A stretch of DNA of 64,000 bases, taken from contig CAKTDA010000001.1 in NCBI GenBank assembly GCA_934541105.1, positions 496,001 to 560,000 of the forward strand. The letters run 5' to 3'. The notes below the pieces were generated by a model, which saw only the letters and a list, made by a program, of their open reading frames with translations, ran no database searches and was not told the origin of the DNA. The translations under genes were made by a program, and so were the position numbers. Source of the DNA: an uncultured Luteitalea sp. (GTDB lineage Bacteria; Acidobacteriota; Vicinamibacteria; Vicinamibacterales; Vicinamibacteraceae). Of the stretch, positions 53,841 through 62,628 are shown in pieces (within the stretch, counting starts at the first letter, position 1; each line of letters starts with the position of its first letter).

Positions 53841-53848
53841 ATTATAAT
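53841..53848. promoter_or_regulatory. Palindromic ATTATAAT: overlapping -10 elements for nagZ-like and polX genes
   Basis: The eight bases ATTATAAT are their own reverse complement and contain TATAAT on both strands (plus 53843-53848, minus 53846-53841). They lie between the two divergent genes: 44 bases before polX and about 22 before the nagZ-like ATG at 53818. No clear -35 elements. Transcription from one strand would exclude the other. Confidence 0.5.
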
Positions 53849-53892
53849 GACCTGCCATCGCACGCACCGTGTGGTGCGGGTCTCGTGTCATC

Positions 53893-55617
53893 GTGGAAAA
53901 CGTCGCCATCGCCCGCGTCCTTGCCGAGATCGGCGACCTCCTCGAGATTCGTGGCGACAACCCGTTCAAGATCCGCGCGTATCGCAACGCGGCGCAGGTG
54001 GTTCGCGACAGCGGCGAACGCGTGGCGGGCCTTGCCGCCGCCGACCTGCGCGCGTTGCCCGGCATCGGCAAGGACATCGCAACGCGCATCACGGAGCTCG
54101 TCGAGACCGGCGGATCGACGTTCCATCGCGAGCTCGCCGCCGAGTTCCCCGCCGGCCTGCTCGACGTGCTGCGCCTTCAGGGTGTCGGGCCGAAGACGGC
54201 TGCGCTGCTCTACCGTGAACTGTCGATCGGATCGGTGGACGACCTCACGAAGGCACTCGCGGCCGGTAGCGTACGCGGCGTCAAGGGGATGGGACCCGGC
54301 AAGGAAGCCGCACTCCGCAAGGCCATCGAGGATCACCAGGCGTTTGCCGGTCGCTACCTCGCCTCCGAGGTCTGGCAGCAGGGCCATGCGCTGCTCGCGC
54401 ACCTGCGCGCGGCTTGTCCCGACGCGACGTTCGACCTCGTCGGCAGCCTGCGTCGCGGCGCCGAGACATGTGGCGACCTCGACGTCCTGGCCACGAGTGC
54501 CCCGCCGCAGGTGATGGAGCACTTCGTGGCGTTCCCGCGCGTCGAGCGCGTGCTGGGGCAGGGCCCCACGAAGAGCAGCGTGCGCCTCGGCAAGGGCCTG
54601 CAGGCCGACCTGCGGCTCGTACCCGTGGAATCGCGCGGCGCTGCGCTGCAGTATTTCACCGGGAGCAAGGCCCACAACATCGAGCTGCGCGACCGCGCGA
54701 TCCGCCTGGGCTTCAAGTTGAACGAGTACGGCCTCTATCGCGTCGAGGACGACACGCGCGTGGCCGGCGAGACGGAAGCCGGCATCTACGAGGCCCTCGG
54801 CCTGCCGTGGATGCCACCCGAACTGCGCGAGTGCCGCGGCGAGTTCGAGGCGGCACGCGACGGACGCCTGCCTGACCTCGTCGAACGCGACGACCTGCGT
54901 GGCGACCTGCACTGCCACACCACCGCGACCGACGGGCGCGACACGATCCGTGCGATGGCCCTCGCGGCGCGCGACGCCGGGCTCACCTACCTGGCCATCA
55001 CCGATCACAGCCAGGCCCTGGCGATGGCCAACGGCCTCGACGAACGTCGTGCGCTGGAGCATGCTGCCGCCGTCCGCCTGCTCGATCGTGAGATCGACGG
55101 CATCACGCTGCTGGCCGGGATCGAGTGCGACATCCGCGCCGACGGCACGATGGATCTCGCCGACGACTGCCTCGCGCAACTCGACGTCGTGGTCGCCTCG
55201 GTCCACTCGGCGCTCGCGCAGGAACCCGATCGGATGACCGACCGCGTGCTGCGCGCCCTCGAGTGTCCCTACGTGGACGTCCTCGGCCACCCGACCGGGC
55301 GCATGCTGCTGCGTCGCGAGGCGTCCGCCCTCGACGTGGAAACGGTGATTGCCGCGGCGGCTCGGCTCGGCGTGGCGCTCGAGATCAACGGCCAGCCGCA
55401 TCGCCGCGACCTGCACGACGCCCACGCGCGCCTCGCACGCGATCGCGGCGTGAAGATCGTCCTCTCGAGCGATGCCCACGCCGTGGCCGGTTTCGAGCAC
55501 CTACACTGGGCGACGTTCACGGCCCGCCGTGCCTGGCTCACGCCGCACGACGTGCTCAACTGCCTGCCGCTCGATCGGCTGCGCACGTCGCTGCGACGAC
55601 ACGGGAGCCGCCCATGA
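53893..55617 (+). CDS. polX: DNA polymerase X with PHP domain (PolX)
   Basis: A 574-residue protein starting at GTG 53893 (VENVAIARVLAEIGDLLEIR). N-terminal 8-kDa and helix-hairpin-helix parts: LPGIGKDIATRITELVETGG and GVGPKTAALLYREL, GVKGMGPGKEAAL. The polymerase palm has GSLRRGAETCGDLDVLA at about 183-199 with two catalytic Asp, and the third in LQADLRLVPVESRG near 237. The PHP domain from about 336 keeps its metal ligands (GDLHCHTTATDG, AITDHS, GIECDI, ASVHSAL, GHPTGR, LSSDAHA). It fills gaps in repair and has 3'-5' exonuclease activity. An ATGA overlap leads to the small gene that follows. Confidence 0.95.
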   Translation: MENVAIARVLAEIGDLLEIRGDNPFKIRAYRNAAQVVRDSGERVAGLAAADLRALPGIGKDIATRITELVETGGSTFHRELAAEFPAGLLDVLRLQGVGPKTAALLYRELSIGSVDDLTKALAAGSVRGVKGMGPGKEAALRKAIEDHQAFAGRYLASEVWQQGHALLAHLRAACPDATFDLVGSLRRGAETCGDLDVLATSAPPQVMEHFVAFPRVERVLGQGPTKSSVRLGKGLQADLRLVPVESRGAALQYFTGSKAHNIELRDRAIRLGFKLNEYGLYRVEDDTRVAGETEAGIYEALGLPWMPPELRECRGEFEAARDGRLPDLVERDDLRGDLHCHTTATDGRDTIRAMALAARDAGLTYLAITDHSQALAMANGLDERRALEHAAAVRLLDREIDGITLLAGIECDIRADGTMDLADDCLAQLDVVVASVHSALAQEPDRMTDRVLRALECPYVDVLGHPTGRMLLRREASALDVETVIAAAARLGVALEINGQPHRRDLHDAHARLARDRGVKIVLSSDAHAVAGFEHLHWATFTARRAWLTPHDVLNCLPLDRLRTSLRRHGSRP

Positions 55618-55835
55618 CGCCGCTCGAGCAACTGCGGGCCCTCTACTTCAAGGCGACGCCCGACTCGATCGGCGAGGACTTCGACCGCGCCATCGACACC
55701 TTCAAGCAGATCACGAGTGACGAGGATCGCGAGAAGGCCGCGGTGTACATGGACGGCATCGCCGAGATGCGGCGGGAGTGGGCCGGCCCGCGCAAGCGCC
55801 CGGGCGCGTCCCCGTCCCGCAAGCCGCGCCGCTGA
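55614..55835 (+). CDS. Small conserved-looking hypothetical protein coupled to polX
   Basis: A 73-residue protein starting MTPLEQLRALYFKATPDSIG within the polX stop (ATGA). It is helical and acidic in the first 50 residues (DFDRAIDTFKQITSDEDREK), then basic and Pro-rich (GPRKRPGASPSRKPRR), which could be a nucleic-acid-binding tail. I recognise no family. Translational coupling to polX suggests a related task. Confidence 0.7.
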   Translation: MTPLEQLRALYFKATPDSIGEDFDRAIDTFKQITSDEDREKAAVYMDGIAEMRREWAGPRKRPGASPSRKPRR

Positions 55836-55847
55836 GCGGCGCGCCGG

Positions 55848-56678
55848 TCACGACCGCCGTTCCTGTTGCGCCTGCATGAACTTGCGGGCCGCCAGCCTCA
55901 CGCTCTCCGGGATGTTGCGGTTGACGGTCAGCGCCTTCACGTCACGCTCCTGCAGGCGCGAGACGAGCGGCAGCGACACGGCCGGAGGCGTGCGCGGGTT
56001 CTTCACGAGCGCGGCGACCACGGTGTAGCTCTTCGTCCACGCGCGGCTGGTGCCGATGATGCGCAGCACCTCGTCGGACACGTTCTGCATGCGCGCGAAG
56101 TTCTCGATCTCGGTCTCGGTGAGCTTCGGACTGCCGAGCACCGCGGTGGCGACGATGCGGTTCGGATCCCGGATCAGGATCGCCCGCTGCTCCCGTCGGC
56201 CGAGCGTCGCAATGCGGATCTTCTCGGGCACCGGCAGCGACGTCAGCAACTGCTGCACGGCCTCGTCCTCCTCCGGTGCCGCGTCGATGGCCGCGACCAC
56301 GGCGGGATCGGCATCCACTGCCGTCTCCTGCCCGTCGTCTGCCGCCATGTCACGCGGCGCGAGACGCCGCTCGCCGTCGTCGGTCCCGGGCGCCGCAGGG
56401 GCGGGTGCCAGCCGCGGCTCGTACCACGCGCGGAGTCCATCGGGAACGGCCGGCCGGACCAGGAACGCGCGGAGCGCCGTTGCCGGAATCGCCGCAACGG
56501 TCTCGGCCGCCACCGTCGCAATCTCGATGTCGGGATCGCGCGTCATCAAGGCGAGCAGCGCGAGGCGATCCACGCCCTCGGCCGTGACGAGTCCGCGGGC
56601 CGCCAGCAGGCGCACTTCCCGCGGGACGGCGCCCGACAGGAACAGGGTGAGGATCGGAGAGTCGACGCCGAGGTACAC
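55848..56678 (-). CDS. Conserved uncharacterised protein, HEAT-like helical repeats
   Basis: A 276-residue soluble protein with no signal or membrane segment, from a GTG start 5 bases after rodZ. The N-terminal 85 residues and C-terminal 130 residues are helical; a variable acidic linker lies between. The C-terminal part is the recognisable block: EKIRIATLGRREQRAILIRD, NRIVATAVLGSPKLTETEIE and TYPE-like VVAALVKNPRTPPAVSLPLV. Similar proteins seem to occur in delta-proteobacteria and acidobacteria, but I know no assigned function. It is the last gene of the ffh-to-rodZ run. Confidence 0.75.
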   Translation of the reverse strand: MYLGVDSPILTLFLSGAVPREVRLLAARGLVTAEGVDRLALLALMTRDPDIEIATVAAETVAAIPATALRAFLVRPAVPDGLRAWYEPRLAPAPAAPGTDDGERRLAPRDMAADDGQETAVDADPAVVAAIDAAPEEDEAVQQLLTSLPVPEKIRIATLGRREQRAILIRDPNRIVATAVLGSPKLTETEIENFARMQNVSDEVLRIIGTSRAWTKSYTVVAALVKNPRTPPAVSLPLVSRLQERDVKALTVNRNIPESVRLAARKFMQAQQERRS

Positions 56679-56683
56679 GGGCG

Positions 56684-57517
56684 TCAGGGGGCCTGGAACT
56701 GTGATGCCGTGGACGGCAGGATCGTCGCCCGCGCGACGGCACCGGCCGCGCCGAGGGACCTGCCGGGCCGGCCGTTCAACTCGTACGCGAACGCGCCCGC
56801 GTCGCCGGCCACGATCTGGAGCCGTTCGGCGGCCTCGACGGTGACCCGGTCCCCGGCGTTCAGCTCGCGGGCCAATCGCATCTGCCCGTCGGCCGAGACC
56901 TGCACCCAGCAGCGGCCGCTCGGCGCGACCACGAGATGCAGCGGCGCCCGCGGCGACTCGGGGACAGCCGTGGCCGGGGCCGGCATGTCCTGGGCTGGCG
57001 GCGGAACCGGAGCCTGGGCCGCCACGTCGGTCGATGGCGAATCGACAGGCGGAGGCGCAGGCGCTGCCGCCGACTCAGGGCCCGGGCCCGTTGCGTCACC
57101 GGCCTGTGCGGGTTCCTGGTGAGGCGCCGTGGCCGTGCTGCCGCTCCCGGGCCTCAGCCAGTCGGGCGCCAGGGCGTAGAGTGCCGCGACGAGCAGGAGG
57201 AGGGCGACGATGCCGCCACCGACGAGCACGACGGTGTTCGGCCCCTGACGCTGGTAGGCGCCACCATCGTCGGTGTCGTCGCGGTGGCCGGGTTCGTCGG
57301 CGAGGAACTGGTCGACCGCGGCATCGGGATCGACGCCGACCTGGGCGGCATACGAGCGGATGAAGCCCCGCGTGAAGATGCCGCCCGGCAGCTTCCCGTA
57401 CTGGCCCTTCTCGATCGCATCGAGGAAGCGCACGGAGATGTTGGTCGTCTCTGCAATCGTGTGCAGCGAGACCTTCTGGCGCTCACGTGCTTCCCGCAGT
57501 CGCTCGCCGACCGTCAC
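56684..57517 (-). CDS. RodZ-like cell-shape/cytoskeleton protein (HTH plus DUF4115)
   Basis: A 277-residue protein. N-terminal HTH_25 domain: VGERLREARERQKVSLHTIA and FLDAIEKGQYGKLPGGIFTR followed by GFIRSYA, as in RodZ. One membrane helix at about 95-117 (TVVLVGGGIVALLLLVAALY), a Pro/Ala-rich periplasmic linker, and the C-terminal DUF4115 beta domain (CWVQVSADGQMRLARELNAG). RodZ links MreB to the elongasome. GTG start overlaps the TenI-like gene stop. Confidence 0.87.
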   Translation of the reverse strand: MTVGERLREARERQKVSLHTIAETTNISVRFLDAIEKGQYGKLPGGIFTRGFIRSYAAQVGVDPDAAVDQFLADEPGHRDDTDDGGAYQRQGPNTVVLVGGGIVALLLLVAALYALAPDWLRPGSGSTATAPHQEPAQAGDATGPGPESAAAPAPPPVDSPSTDVAAQAPVPPPAQDMPAPATAVPESPRAPLHLVVAPSGRCWVQVSADGQMRLARELNAGDRVTVEAAERLQIVAGDAGAFAYELNGRPGRSLGAAGAVARATILPSTASQFQAP

Positions 57518-58167
57518 TGTGCCCGCTCCCCGTCTCCAAACACCGCGTGAATGTCACGCACGGCGGCCGCCAGCACCGCAGCGCCCCGTGCGTAAGCCGA
57601 CACGAACAACTCGATGCCCGCGACACCCCGCGCGCCGGCCGCGCGCACTGCCGCGCAACCCGCCGGCTCGATGCCGCCCACCGCAAGCACCGGCACGGCC
57701 CCGGCCAGCCCTGCCCAGTGCGCCAGCGCCTCGAGCCCGGCGACCGGCGCGTCGTCAGGCTTCGAGACCGAGGGAAACACGGTGCCAAACAACACGTAGT
57801 CGCACCCGGCCGCCGCGCTGGCCGCATCGCCTGCGTGTACCGAGCGGCCAATGCCCTGCCCGGCCGGCTGGACGGCCCGCACGCGCAGCGCCGGCATCCC
57901 GTTGCCGCGCAAGTGCACGCCATGCGCGCCCGCTGCCCACGCGACGTGGGCCCGCTCGTTCACCAGCACGCGGCAGCCCGTGTGACGCACGGCATCACCG
58001 ATCGCACGGACGACATGCAGGAGTTGCCGGTCGTCCCAGTCGCGTTCGCGCACCTGCACGGCATCGACACCGGCCTCTGCGGCAGCGGCGACGAACGCGA
58101 TCAAGGCCGACGCGTCACCGCCGACCCGCGCGCGACTGGTAATCACGAGCGTACGCGGCGGCCACAT
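57514..58167 (-). CDS. TenI/ThiE-like TIM-barrel protein
   Basis: A 217-residue relative of thiamine-phosphate synthase. It lacks key ThiE residues: the diphosphate-binding site reads QVRERDW rather than Q-x-R-x-K-D, and the metal site H-L-G-Q-D-D is HLRGNGMP. The end block FGTVFPSVSKPDDAPVAG is typical of TenI (aminothiazole tautomerase). Compare the intact ThiE at 27172-27840. It may speed thiazole tautomerisation, or have another task; rodZ neighbours do not help. ATG 58167 overlaps nothing and lies one base after the stop of the small membrane gene. Confidence 0.8.
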   Translation of the reverse strand: MWPPRTLVITSRARVGGDASALIAFVAAAAEAGVDAVQVRERDWDDRQLLHVVRAIGDAVRHTGCRVLVNERAHVAWAAGAHGVHLRGNGMPALRVRAVQPAGQGIGRSVHAGDAASAAAGCDYVLFGTVFPSVSKPDDAPVAGLEALAHWAGLAGAVPVLAVGGIEPAGCAAVRAAGARGVAGIELFVSAYARGAAVLAAAVRDIHAVFGDGERAQ

Positions 58168-58168
58168 C

Positions 58169-58405
58169 CTACACGCCCGCTTCAGGAGGCGCAGGTCGTC
58201 GCGACACCAGGGCGCCGATCTCGACGAGCGCCGCCGCGACGCTGATGATGCCGACACCGGTCACCGCACCCTTCACGTAGGGGTGCAGCACCCACTCGGC
58301 CACCGACGGCAACAGCGCGGCGAAGTAGTTGCGGTCCCAGAACCGCGACCACGGCGCCAGGATCAGCAGCAGTCCCGCCTCGAGCAGGTAGAGCGCCAGC
58401 AGCAC
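58169..58405 (-). CDS. Small two-helix membrane protein of unknown function
   Basis: A 78-residue protein from a GTG at 58405, the first usable start in the frame after the upstream stop. Helix 1 covers about 1-18 (LLALYLLEAGLLLILAPW) and helix 2 about 47-68 (AVTGVGIISVAAALVEIGAL). Between them is WSRFWDRNYFAALLPSVAEW, an aromatic-rich connector. The tail is basic and Pro-rich. I know no family name. It is between the TPR and TenI-like genes, all on the minus strand. Confidence 0.65.
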   Translation of the reverse strand: MLLALYLLEAGLLLILAPWSRFWDRNYFAALLPSVAEWVLHPYVKGAVTGVGIISVAAALVEIGALVSRRPAPPEAGV

Positions 58406-58425
58406 ACGACTGAACAGGGAAACGA

Positions 58426-60798
58426 CTAGCCTCCGGCATCGACGCGCAGCAACCGATCGAGCCGGGCGCGCGCGTCACGATAGTCCTCGACCTGTGACAG
58501 CAGGTCCAGGAGCACGCCGAGTGCGCGATCGGATTCACCGAGCGACTCGAGCGCCTCTGCCAGATCGTACAGCACCGCGCGTCGCAGCACCGCATCGGGA
58601 ACCGGCGCCCCTGCGGCCTGCTCGTACCAGCTGACGGCCTCGGGCATCTGGCCGCGCGACTTGTGCAGTTCGGCCAGTGCCTGCGAGGCTGCGAATCGTG
58701 AGCGCGGCTCGAGCGACGCCCGTTCGAATGCGCGCGCCGCTTCCGATGCCAGGCCCGCGGCCAGGAACACACGCCCGGCTGCCAGTTGCTGCTCGGCAAG
58801 CGCACGCGTATCGGTCTGCCGCTGCAGGTCGGCAAAGATCGCCTCGAGATCGATATCCACCTCGCTGGCAGGCTGGAGCGCCGGAGTGACGGGCTCGTCG
58901 GCGAACACCCCGGCCGGGCCGGCGTCGGGTGAAGCCTCCTCCTGCACCGGTTCCACGGGGATCGGCTCGGCCGCGCCCGATTCGACATGAGCCTCGACAG
59001 ACGCATCGACAGGTGCCCAGACCGGCGCATCGACCGGTACCTCGACCGGCGCCTCGATCCGGACGGGCTCGAATGGTTCAGCCGCCGGCTCGGGCCGCAT
59101 GGTGCTCGGGTCGTCGTCCCGCACCCGGTGCCGCACGGCCGGATCGGGGAGCACCGTGTCCCACTGGCGCAGTTCTTCGAGCAGTTGGGTGAGGTCCACT
59201 TCCTCGTCGACGATGGCCGGCTCGGCGATCGGCGTGGCATCGGGCGCCGGTGCGGGTGCATCGGCGTCGAGATGCAGATCGATCCGCAGGTCCGGCGGCG
59301 AGTCGTGCAGTGGCACCCCGATCTCGAGCGGCATCCCGAACTCAACCGGCATCCCGAACTCGACCGCGTTTCCGGGGGCCGCTGACGCCTCGGGTTGGAT
59401 TGCCACGTCGTGTACGGGCTCGTGCGGAATCAGCCCAGGCGGTGGCGATGGGGGCGGTGACACCCGGCCCCGAGAGACGAACACCGCCGGCAACGCATCC
59501 TCCGTGAACAGGTAGGCGTCGTCAGGGTGTGTGGCACGGGACTCGCCGTCGCCCGGCGGCGACCACTCGGGCGACGCCCAGGCACTCGACAGCGAGATCG
59601 TCGGCGGCAATGCCGCATCGTCGACATCAATCCGAGGTTGCGCCGTGTCGGCGATCTCGAACAGAGGCTGCGGCTCGACGTCTACTGGCTCCAGGACCGG
59701 CGCACTCGGAGCGGCGACGGGGTCCACAGGCTCCTCCGGGGGCGCATGGACAGGAGCCATCGGCTCGGGCACCGCATGCACGTCGAACACGGGAGGCGGC
59801 TCGGCTTGCGCCACGACGGCCGGTGCCCCGCCAGACGACGCATCCCCGACGTGACGACCGAGCAGGTCCGCCCAGTCGAATGCACGGGCCTCGGTATCGA
59901 CGGCCGCGGCGGGCGCGACACGCGGAGTCTCGACCGTCGGGACCGTCAGGGGCTCGGGCTCGATCGGCAGGACGACAGGCGCCAGTGACAGGTCGAGGTC
60001 CTGAATGTCGGAACGCCCGGCGTGCTCGACGAGTTCGAAGACCGTCGGGCGTGCGTCGCCCACATCGGCCGACGGCAGGACGCGCTCCGCGAGCGGGTCC
60101 GTGGGCGCGGGCGGCTCCTCGACAGCCTGCATGACTGGCGCGGTCCACGTCACCGGCGACGGCACCGCATCGACGACGGGAGGCAGCGCCGACGACGGCA
60201 TGTCGTCGGTGATCGGCGGCGCGGCGGGCGGCGGTGGTTCTACGACAGCCGAGGGCACGACCGGTGGTGGCGAGGGCACGACCGGAGGAGGGGATGGAAT
60301 GACCGGCGGCGGCTGGAACACCGTCGCGCCGACGTGCGTCGCAGGTCCCGTGACCATGCCGCCGGGTGCCGTATCGAGCATGGCCAGCCGCGCCCGTGCC
60401 TCCGCGACGCCTTCGACGTCGCGCCGGCGCTCGCGCATCTCGATCACGCGCTGGAACGCGACCCGGGCATCGGCCTTGAGCTTCAGCGCAAGCGACACCT
60501 CACCGAGTTGCCACGATGCGTGTTCGTGCGTGGCTTCGAGCTTGAGGACCTTCTTGTAGAGGGCCGCCGCCTTCGAGTGGAAACCTTCGGCGAACAGGTG
60601 ATCAGCCCAGCGGCAGAACTGCACGGCCGCGCCTTCACGCTGTCCGGCCCGCTCCAGCAAGTCGGCGAGTTGCCGCACGATGCCCCAGTCGACCGGGGAC
60701 GAGTCCGCGACGGTCTGGTAGTGCGTGATCGCCTCGTCCACGCGGCCCAGGCGAAGGCTCCTCTCGGCCAGGCGAATCAGGTCCTCACGGGTGCTCAT
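58426..60798 (-). CDS. Large TPR protein with extended Pro/Val/Glu-rich disordered middle
   Basis: A 790-residue protein. TPR repeats at both ends: residues 1-140 (AERSLRLGRVDEAITHYQTV and AAALYKKVLKLEATHEHASW) and about 660-790 (ASEAARAFERASLEPRSRFA). The 500 residues between are low-complexity, with tandem PPPVVPS units (about 195-215), EFGMP-type repeats and a run of V-x-V-P-V-D-A-P units. Such proteins act as scaffolds; this one is coupled by a 14-base overlap to rnhB and follows the ffh cluster. It is built like, but is not clearly homologous to, the protein at 30929-32350. Start ATG 60798. Confidence 0.78.
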   Translation of the reverse strand: MSTREDLIRLAERSLRLGRVDEAITHYQTVADSSPVDWGIVRQLADLLERAGQREGAAVQFCRWADHLFAEGFHSKAAALYKKVLKLEATHEHASWQLGEVSLALKLKADARVAFQRVIEMRERRRDVEGVAEARARLAMLDTAPGGMVTGPATHVGATVFQPPPVIPSPPPVVPSPPPVVPSAVVEPPPPAAPPITDDMPSSALPPVVDAVPSPVTWTAPVMQAVEEPPAPTDPLAERVLPSADVGDARPTVFELVEHAGRSDIQDLDLSLAPVVLPIEPEPLTVPTVETPRVAPAAAVDTEARAFDWADLLGRHVGDASSGGAPAVVAQAEPPPVFDVHAVPEPMAPVHAPPEEPVDPVAAPSAPVLEPVDVEPQPLFEIADTAQPRIDVDDAALPPTISLSSAWASPEWSPPGDGESRATHPDDAYLFTEDALPAVFVSRGRVSPPPSPPPGLIPHEPVHDVAIQPEASAAPGNAVEFGMPVEFGMPLEIGVPLHDSPPDLRIDLHLDADAPAPAPDATPIAEPAIVDEEVDLTQLLEELRQWDTVLPDPAVRHRVRDDDPSTMRPEPAAEPFEPVRIEAPVEVPVDAPVWAPVDASVEAHVESGAAEPIPVEPVQEEASPDAGPAGVFADEPVTPALQPASEVDIDLEAIFADLQRQTDTRALAEQQLAAGRVFLAAGLASEAARAFERASLEPRSRFAASQALAELHKSRGQMPEAVSWYEQAAGAPVPDAVLRRAVLYDLAEALESLGESDRALGVLLDLLSQVEDYRDARARLDRLLRVDAGG

Positions 60799-61456
60799 CA
60801 GTGCCGGCTTCGTCGTCGAGCAACAGGTCGAACAATGTCGGAGGCCGGAAGCTCCGCCGGTGGGCATCGCTCAGGCCGTGCACGCGGATGGCGGCCAGGT
60901 GCTCCGCGGTGGCGTAGCCCTTGTGCCGGGCGTAGCCGTACCGGGGATCGTCCCGATCCAGCGCGAGCATCAGCCGATCGCGGGTCACCTTGGCGACGAT
61001 CGAGGCCGCCGCGATGCATGCACATCGCTGGTCGCCCTTCACCAGGCCCTGATGGGGCACCGCAAGGTCCGGAATGGCGAAGCCGTCCGCAAGCACGTAA
61101 TCGGCCGCCGGGGCCAATCCCATGATTGCGTCCCGCATCGCCGCCAGCGACGCCTTGTGGATGTTGAGGCGATCGATGTCGGCGACCGATCGCGAGACGA
61201 CCGCCCATGCCACGGCACGCCGGACGATGCGATCGTGGAGGCGTTCGCGCGCCTCGGGTGTGAGGAGTTTGGAATCGCGCAGGCCGGCGATCGGCCGGCG
61301 CGGATCGAGGATGACCGCGGCCGCGGTGACGGGACCGGCGAGGCAGCCGCGTCCCACTTCGTCGACGCCGGCGACACACGCGTGACCGGCGCGCCTGAGC
61401 GCGTTCTCGATGTTGCGGCGGGCCGACCGCCGCGTGCGAGAGGGACCGGGAGCCAT
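60785..61456 (-). CDS. rnhB: Ribonuclease HII
   Basis: A 223-residue enzyme removing ribonucleotides from RNA-DNA hybrids. ACVAGVDEVGRGCLAGPVTA carries the first Asp-Glu pair, AADYVLADGFAIP the second Asp, and ACIAAASIVAKVTRDRLMLA plus YGYARHKGYATAEHLAAIRV are RnhB blocks. ATG 61456. It follows rplS by 60 bases; rnhB is often in this cluster. Confidence 0.95.
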   Translation of the reverse strand: MAPGPSRTRRSARRNIENALRRAGHACVAGVDEVGRGCLAGPVTAAAVILDPRRPIAGLRDSKLLTPEARERLHDRIVRRAVAWAVVSRSVADIDRLNIHKASLAAMRDAIMGLAPAADYVLADGFAIPDLAVPHQGLVKGDQRCACIAAASIVAKVTRDRLMLALDRDDPRYGYARHKGYATAEHLAAIRVHGLSDAHRRSFRPPTLFDLLLDDEAGTDEHP

Positions 61457-61516
61457 GGTACCGGCCGTCGATCGGGCGATCGACGGCCACCGGACGATCG
61501 GGCGGAGCCGGGGCGG

Positions 61517-61876
61517 CTAGGCCTGTGTCGAGGGCTTGCGGGTGGCTTCCTTCATGCGGGCCGCCTTGCCGCGCAGGCCGCGCAGGAAGTACAGCTTCGC
61601 GCGACGGACCTTGGCGGTGCGCACGACCTCGATCCGGTCGATCACCGGCGAGTGGAGGGGGAAGATGCGCTCGACACCCTGGCCGAACGAGATCTTGCGC
61701 ACCGTGATTGACGCACGGGTGCTGCCGCGGTGCATCCCGATGATGAGCCCCTCGAACACCTGGATGCGCTCCTTGTCGCCCTCGCGCACCTTGACGTGCA
61801 CGCGGACGGTGTCGCCGGACTTGACGGGGGGACGCGTGGTGAGCTGTGCGGATTCGATGGTCTCGATCGGGGTCAT
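61517..61876 (-). CDS. rplS: Large-subunit ribosomal protein L19 (bL19)
   Basis: A 119-residue protein: FEGLIIGMHRGSTRASITVR, SFGQGVERIFPLHSPVIDRI and RRAKLYFLRGLRGKAARMKE are diagnostic. It sits at the 30S-50S interface. Start ATG 61876 overlaps the trmD stop (ATGA). Confidence 0.97.
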   Translation of the reverse strand: MTPIETIESAQLTTRPPVKSGDTVRVHVKVREGDKERIQVFEGLIIGMHRGSTRASITVRKISFGQGVERIFPLHSPVIDRIEVVRTAKVRRAKLYFLRGLRGKAARMKEATRKPSTQA

Positions 61877-62628
61877 GATGCCTGTGCTCCGTTGGTCTTG
61901 CCGGCCTGCAAGCTGGCCAGCCACTCTCGTTCGTCGTCGGTCAGCGCCGCATCGTCAAGCAGGTCCGGTCGCCGTTCGAACGTGCGCCGCAGGGCCTGCT
62001 GGCGTCGCCAGCGCTCGATCTCGCCGTGGTGCCCCGACAACAGCACCGCGGGTACGTCCAGGCCGCGAAAACTCGCAGGCCGCGTGTAGTGCGGGTAGTC
62101 GAGCAACCCGCGGGTGAAGGAGTCGCGCACCACCGACTCCGCATCGCCGACCACGCCCGGAATCAACCGGGCGACGGCGTCCACGATCACGAGCGCAGGC
62201 ACTTCCCCGCCCGAGAGCACGTAGTCGCCAATCGAGACTTCCTCGGTGACGAGCGTCGTGCTCACCCGCTCGTCCACGCCCTCGTACCGTCCGCACAACA
62301 GCACCAGGTGCGCCGCGCGGCTGTAGGCCTCGGCAACCTCCTGGCTGAACCGACGCCCCTGTGGCGATGGCAGCAGCACCAGGTCGGGCTCGCCTCGCGC
62401 CTCGCGCAGGTGCTCCACCGCGCGAAACAGCGGCTCCGGCTTGAGCACCATGCCGGGCCCGCCGCCAAACGGCGTGTCGTCCACCACCTTGTGCCGATCG
62501 GTGGTGAAGTCCCGCAGGTCGTGGACCTGCAGGTCAATCAGGCCGCTCGCCACCCCCCGACCGAGGACGCCGTCCTGCAGGCCGGCCCGCACCATGGCGG
62601 GAAAGATGGTCACGATGTCGATGCGCAC
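61873..62628 (-). CDS. trmD: tRNA (guanine37-N1)-methyltransferase
   Basis: A 251-residue SPOUT enzyme making m1G37. VVDDTPFGGGPGMVLKPEPL, LLCGRYEGVDERVSTTLVTE and EVSIGDYVLSGGEVPALVIV with the trefoil knot are present, plus DYPHYTRPASFRGLDVPAVL. GTG start 62628. The first 95 bases also encode the C-terminus of RimM in another frame, an unusually long overlap for this pair. Confidence 0.96.
   Translation of the reverse strand: MRIDIVTIFPAMVRAGLQDGVLGRGVASGLIDLQVHDLRDFTTDRHKVVDDTPFGGGPGMVLKPEPLFRAVEHLREARGEPDLVLLPSPQGRRFSQEVAEAYSRAAHLVLLCGRYEGVDERVSTTLVTEEVSIGDYVLSGGEVPALVIVDAVARLIPGVVGDAESVVRDSFTRGLLDYPHYTRPASFRGLDVPAVLLSGHHGEIERWRRQQALRRTFERRPDLLDDAALTDDEREWLASLQAGKTNGAQAS

Noticed and set aside
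60255..60310. Short tandem repeats (PPPVVPS units) as a minisatellite or CRISPR-like array
   Set aside because: The repeats are in frame within the TPR protein, a few units long and without spacers; they are protein low-complexity.
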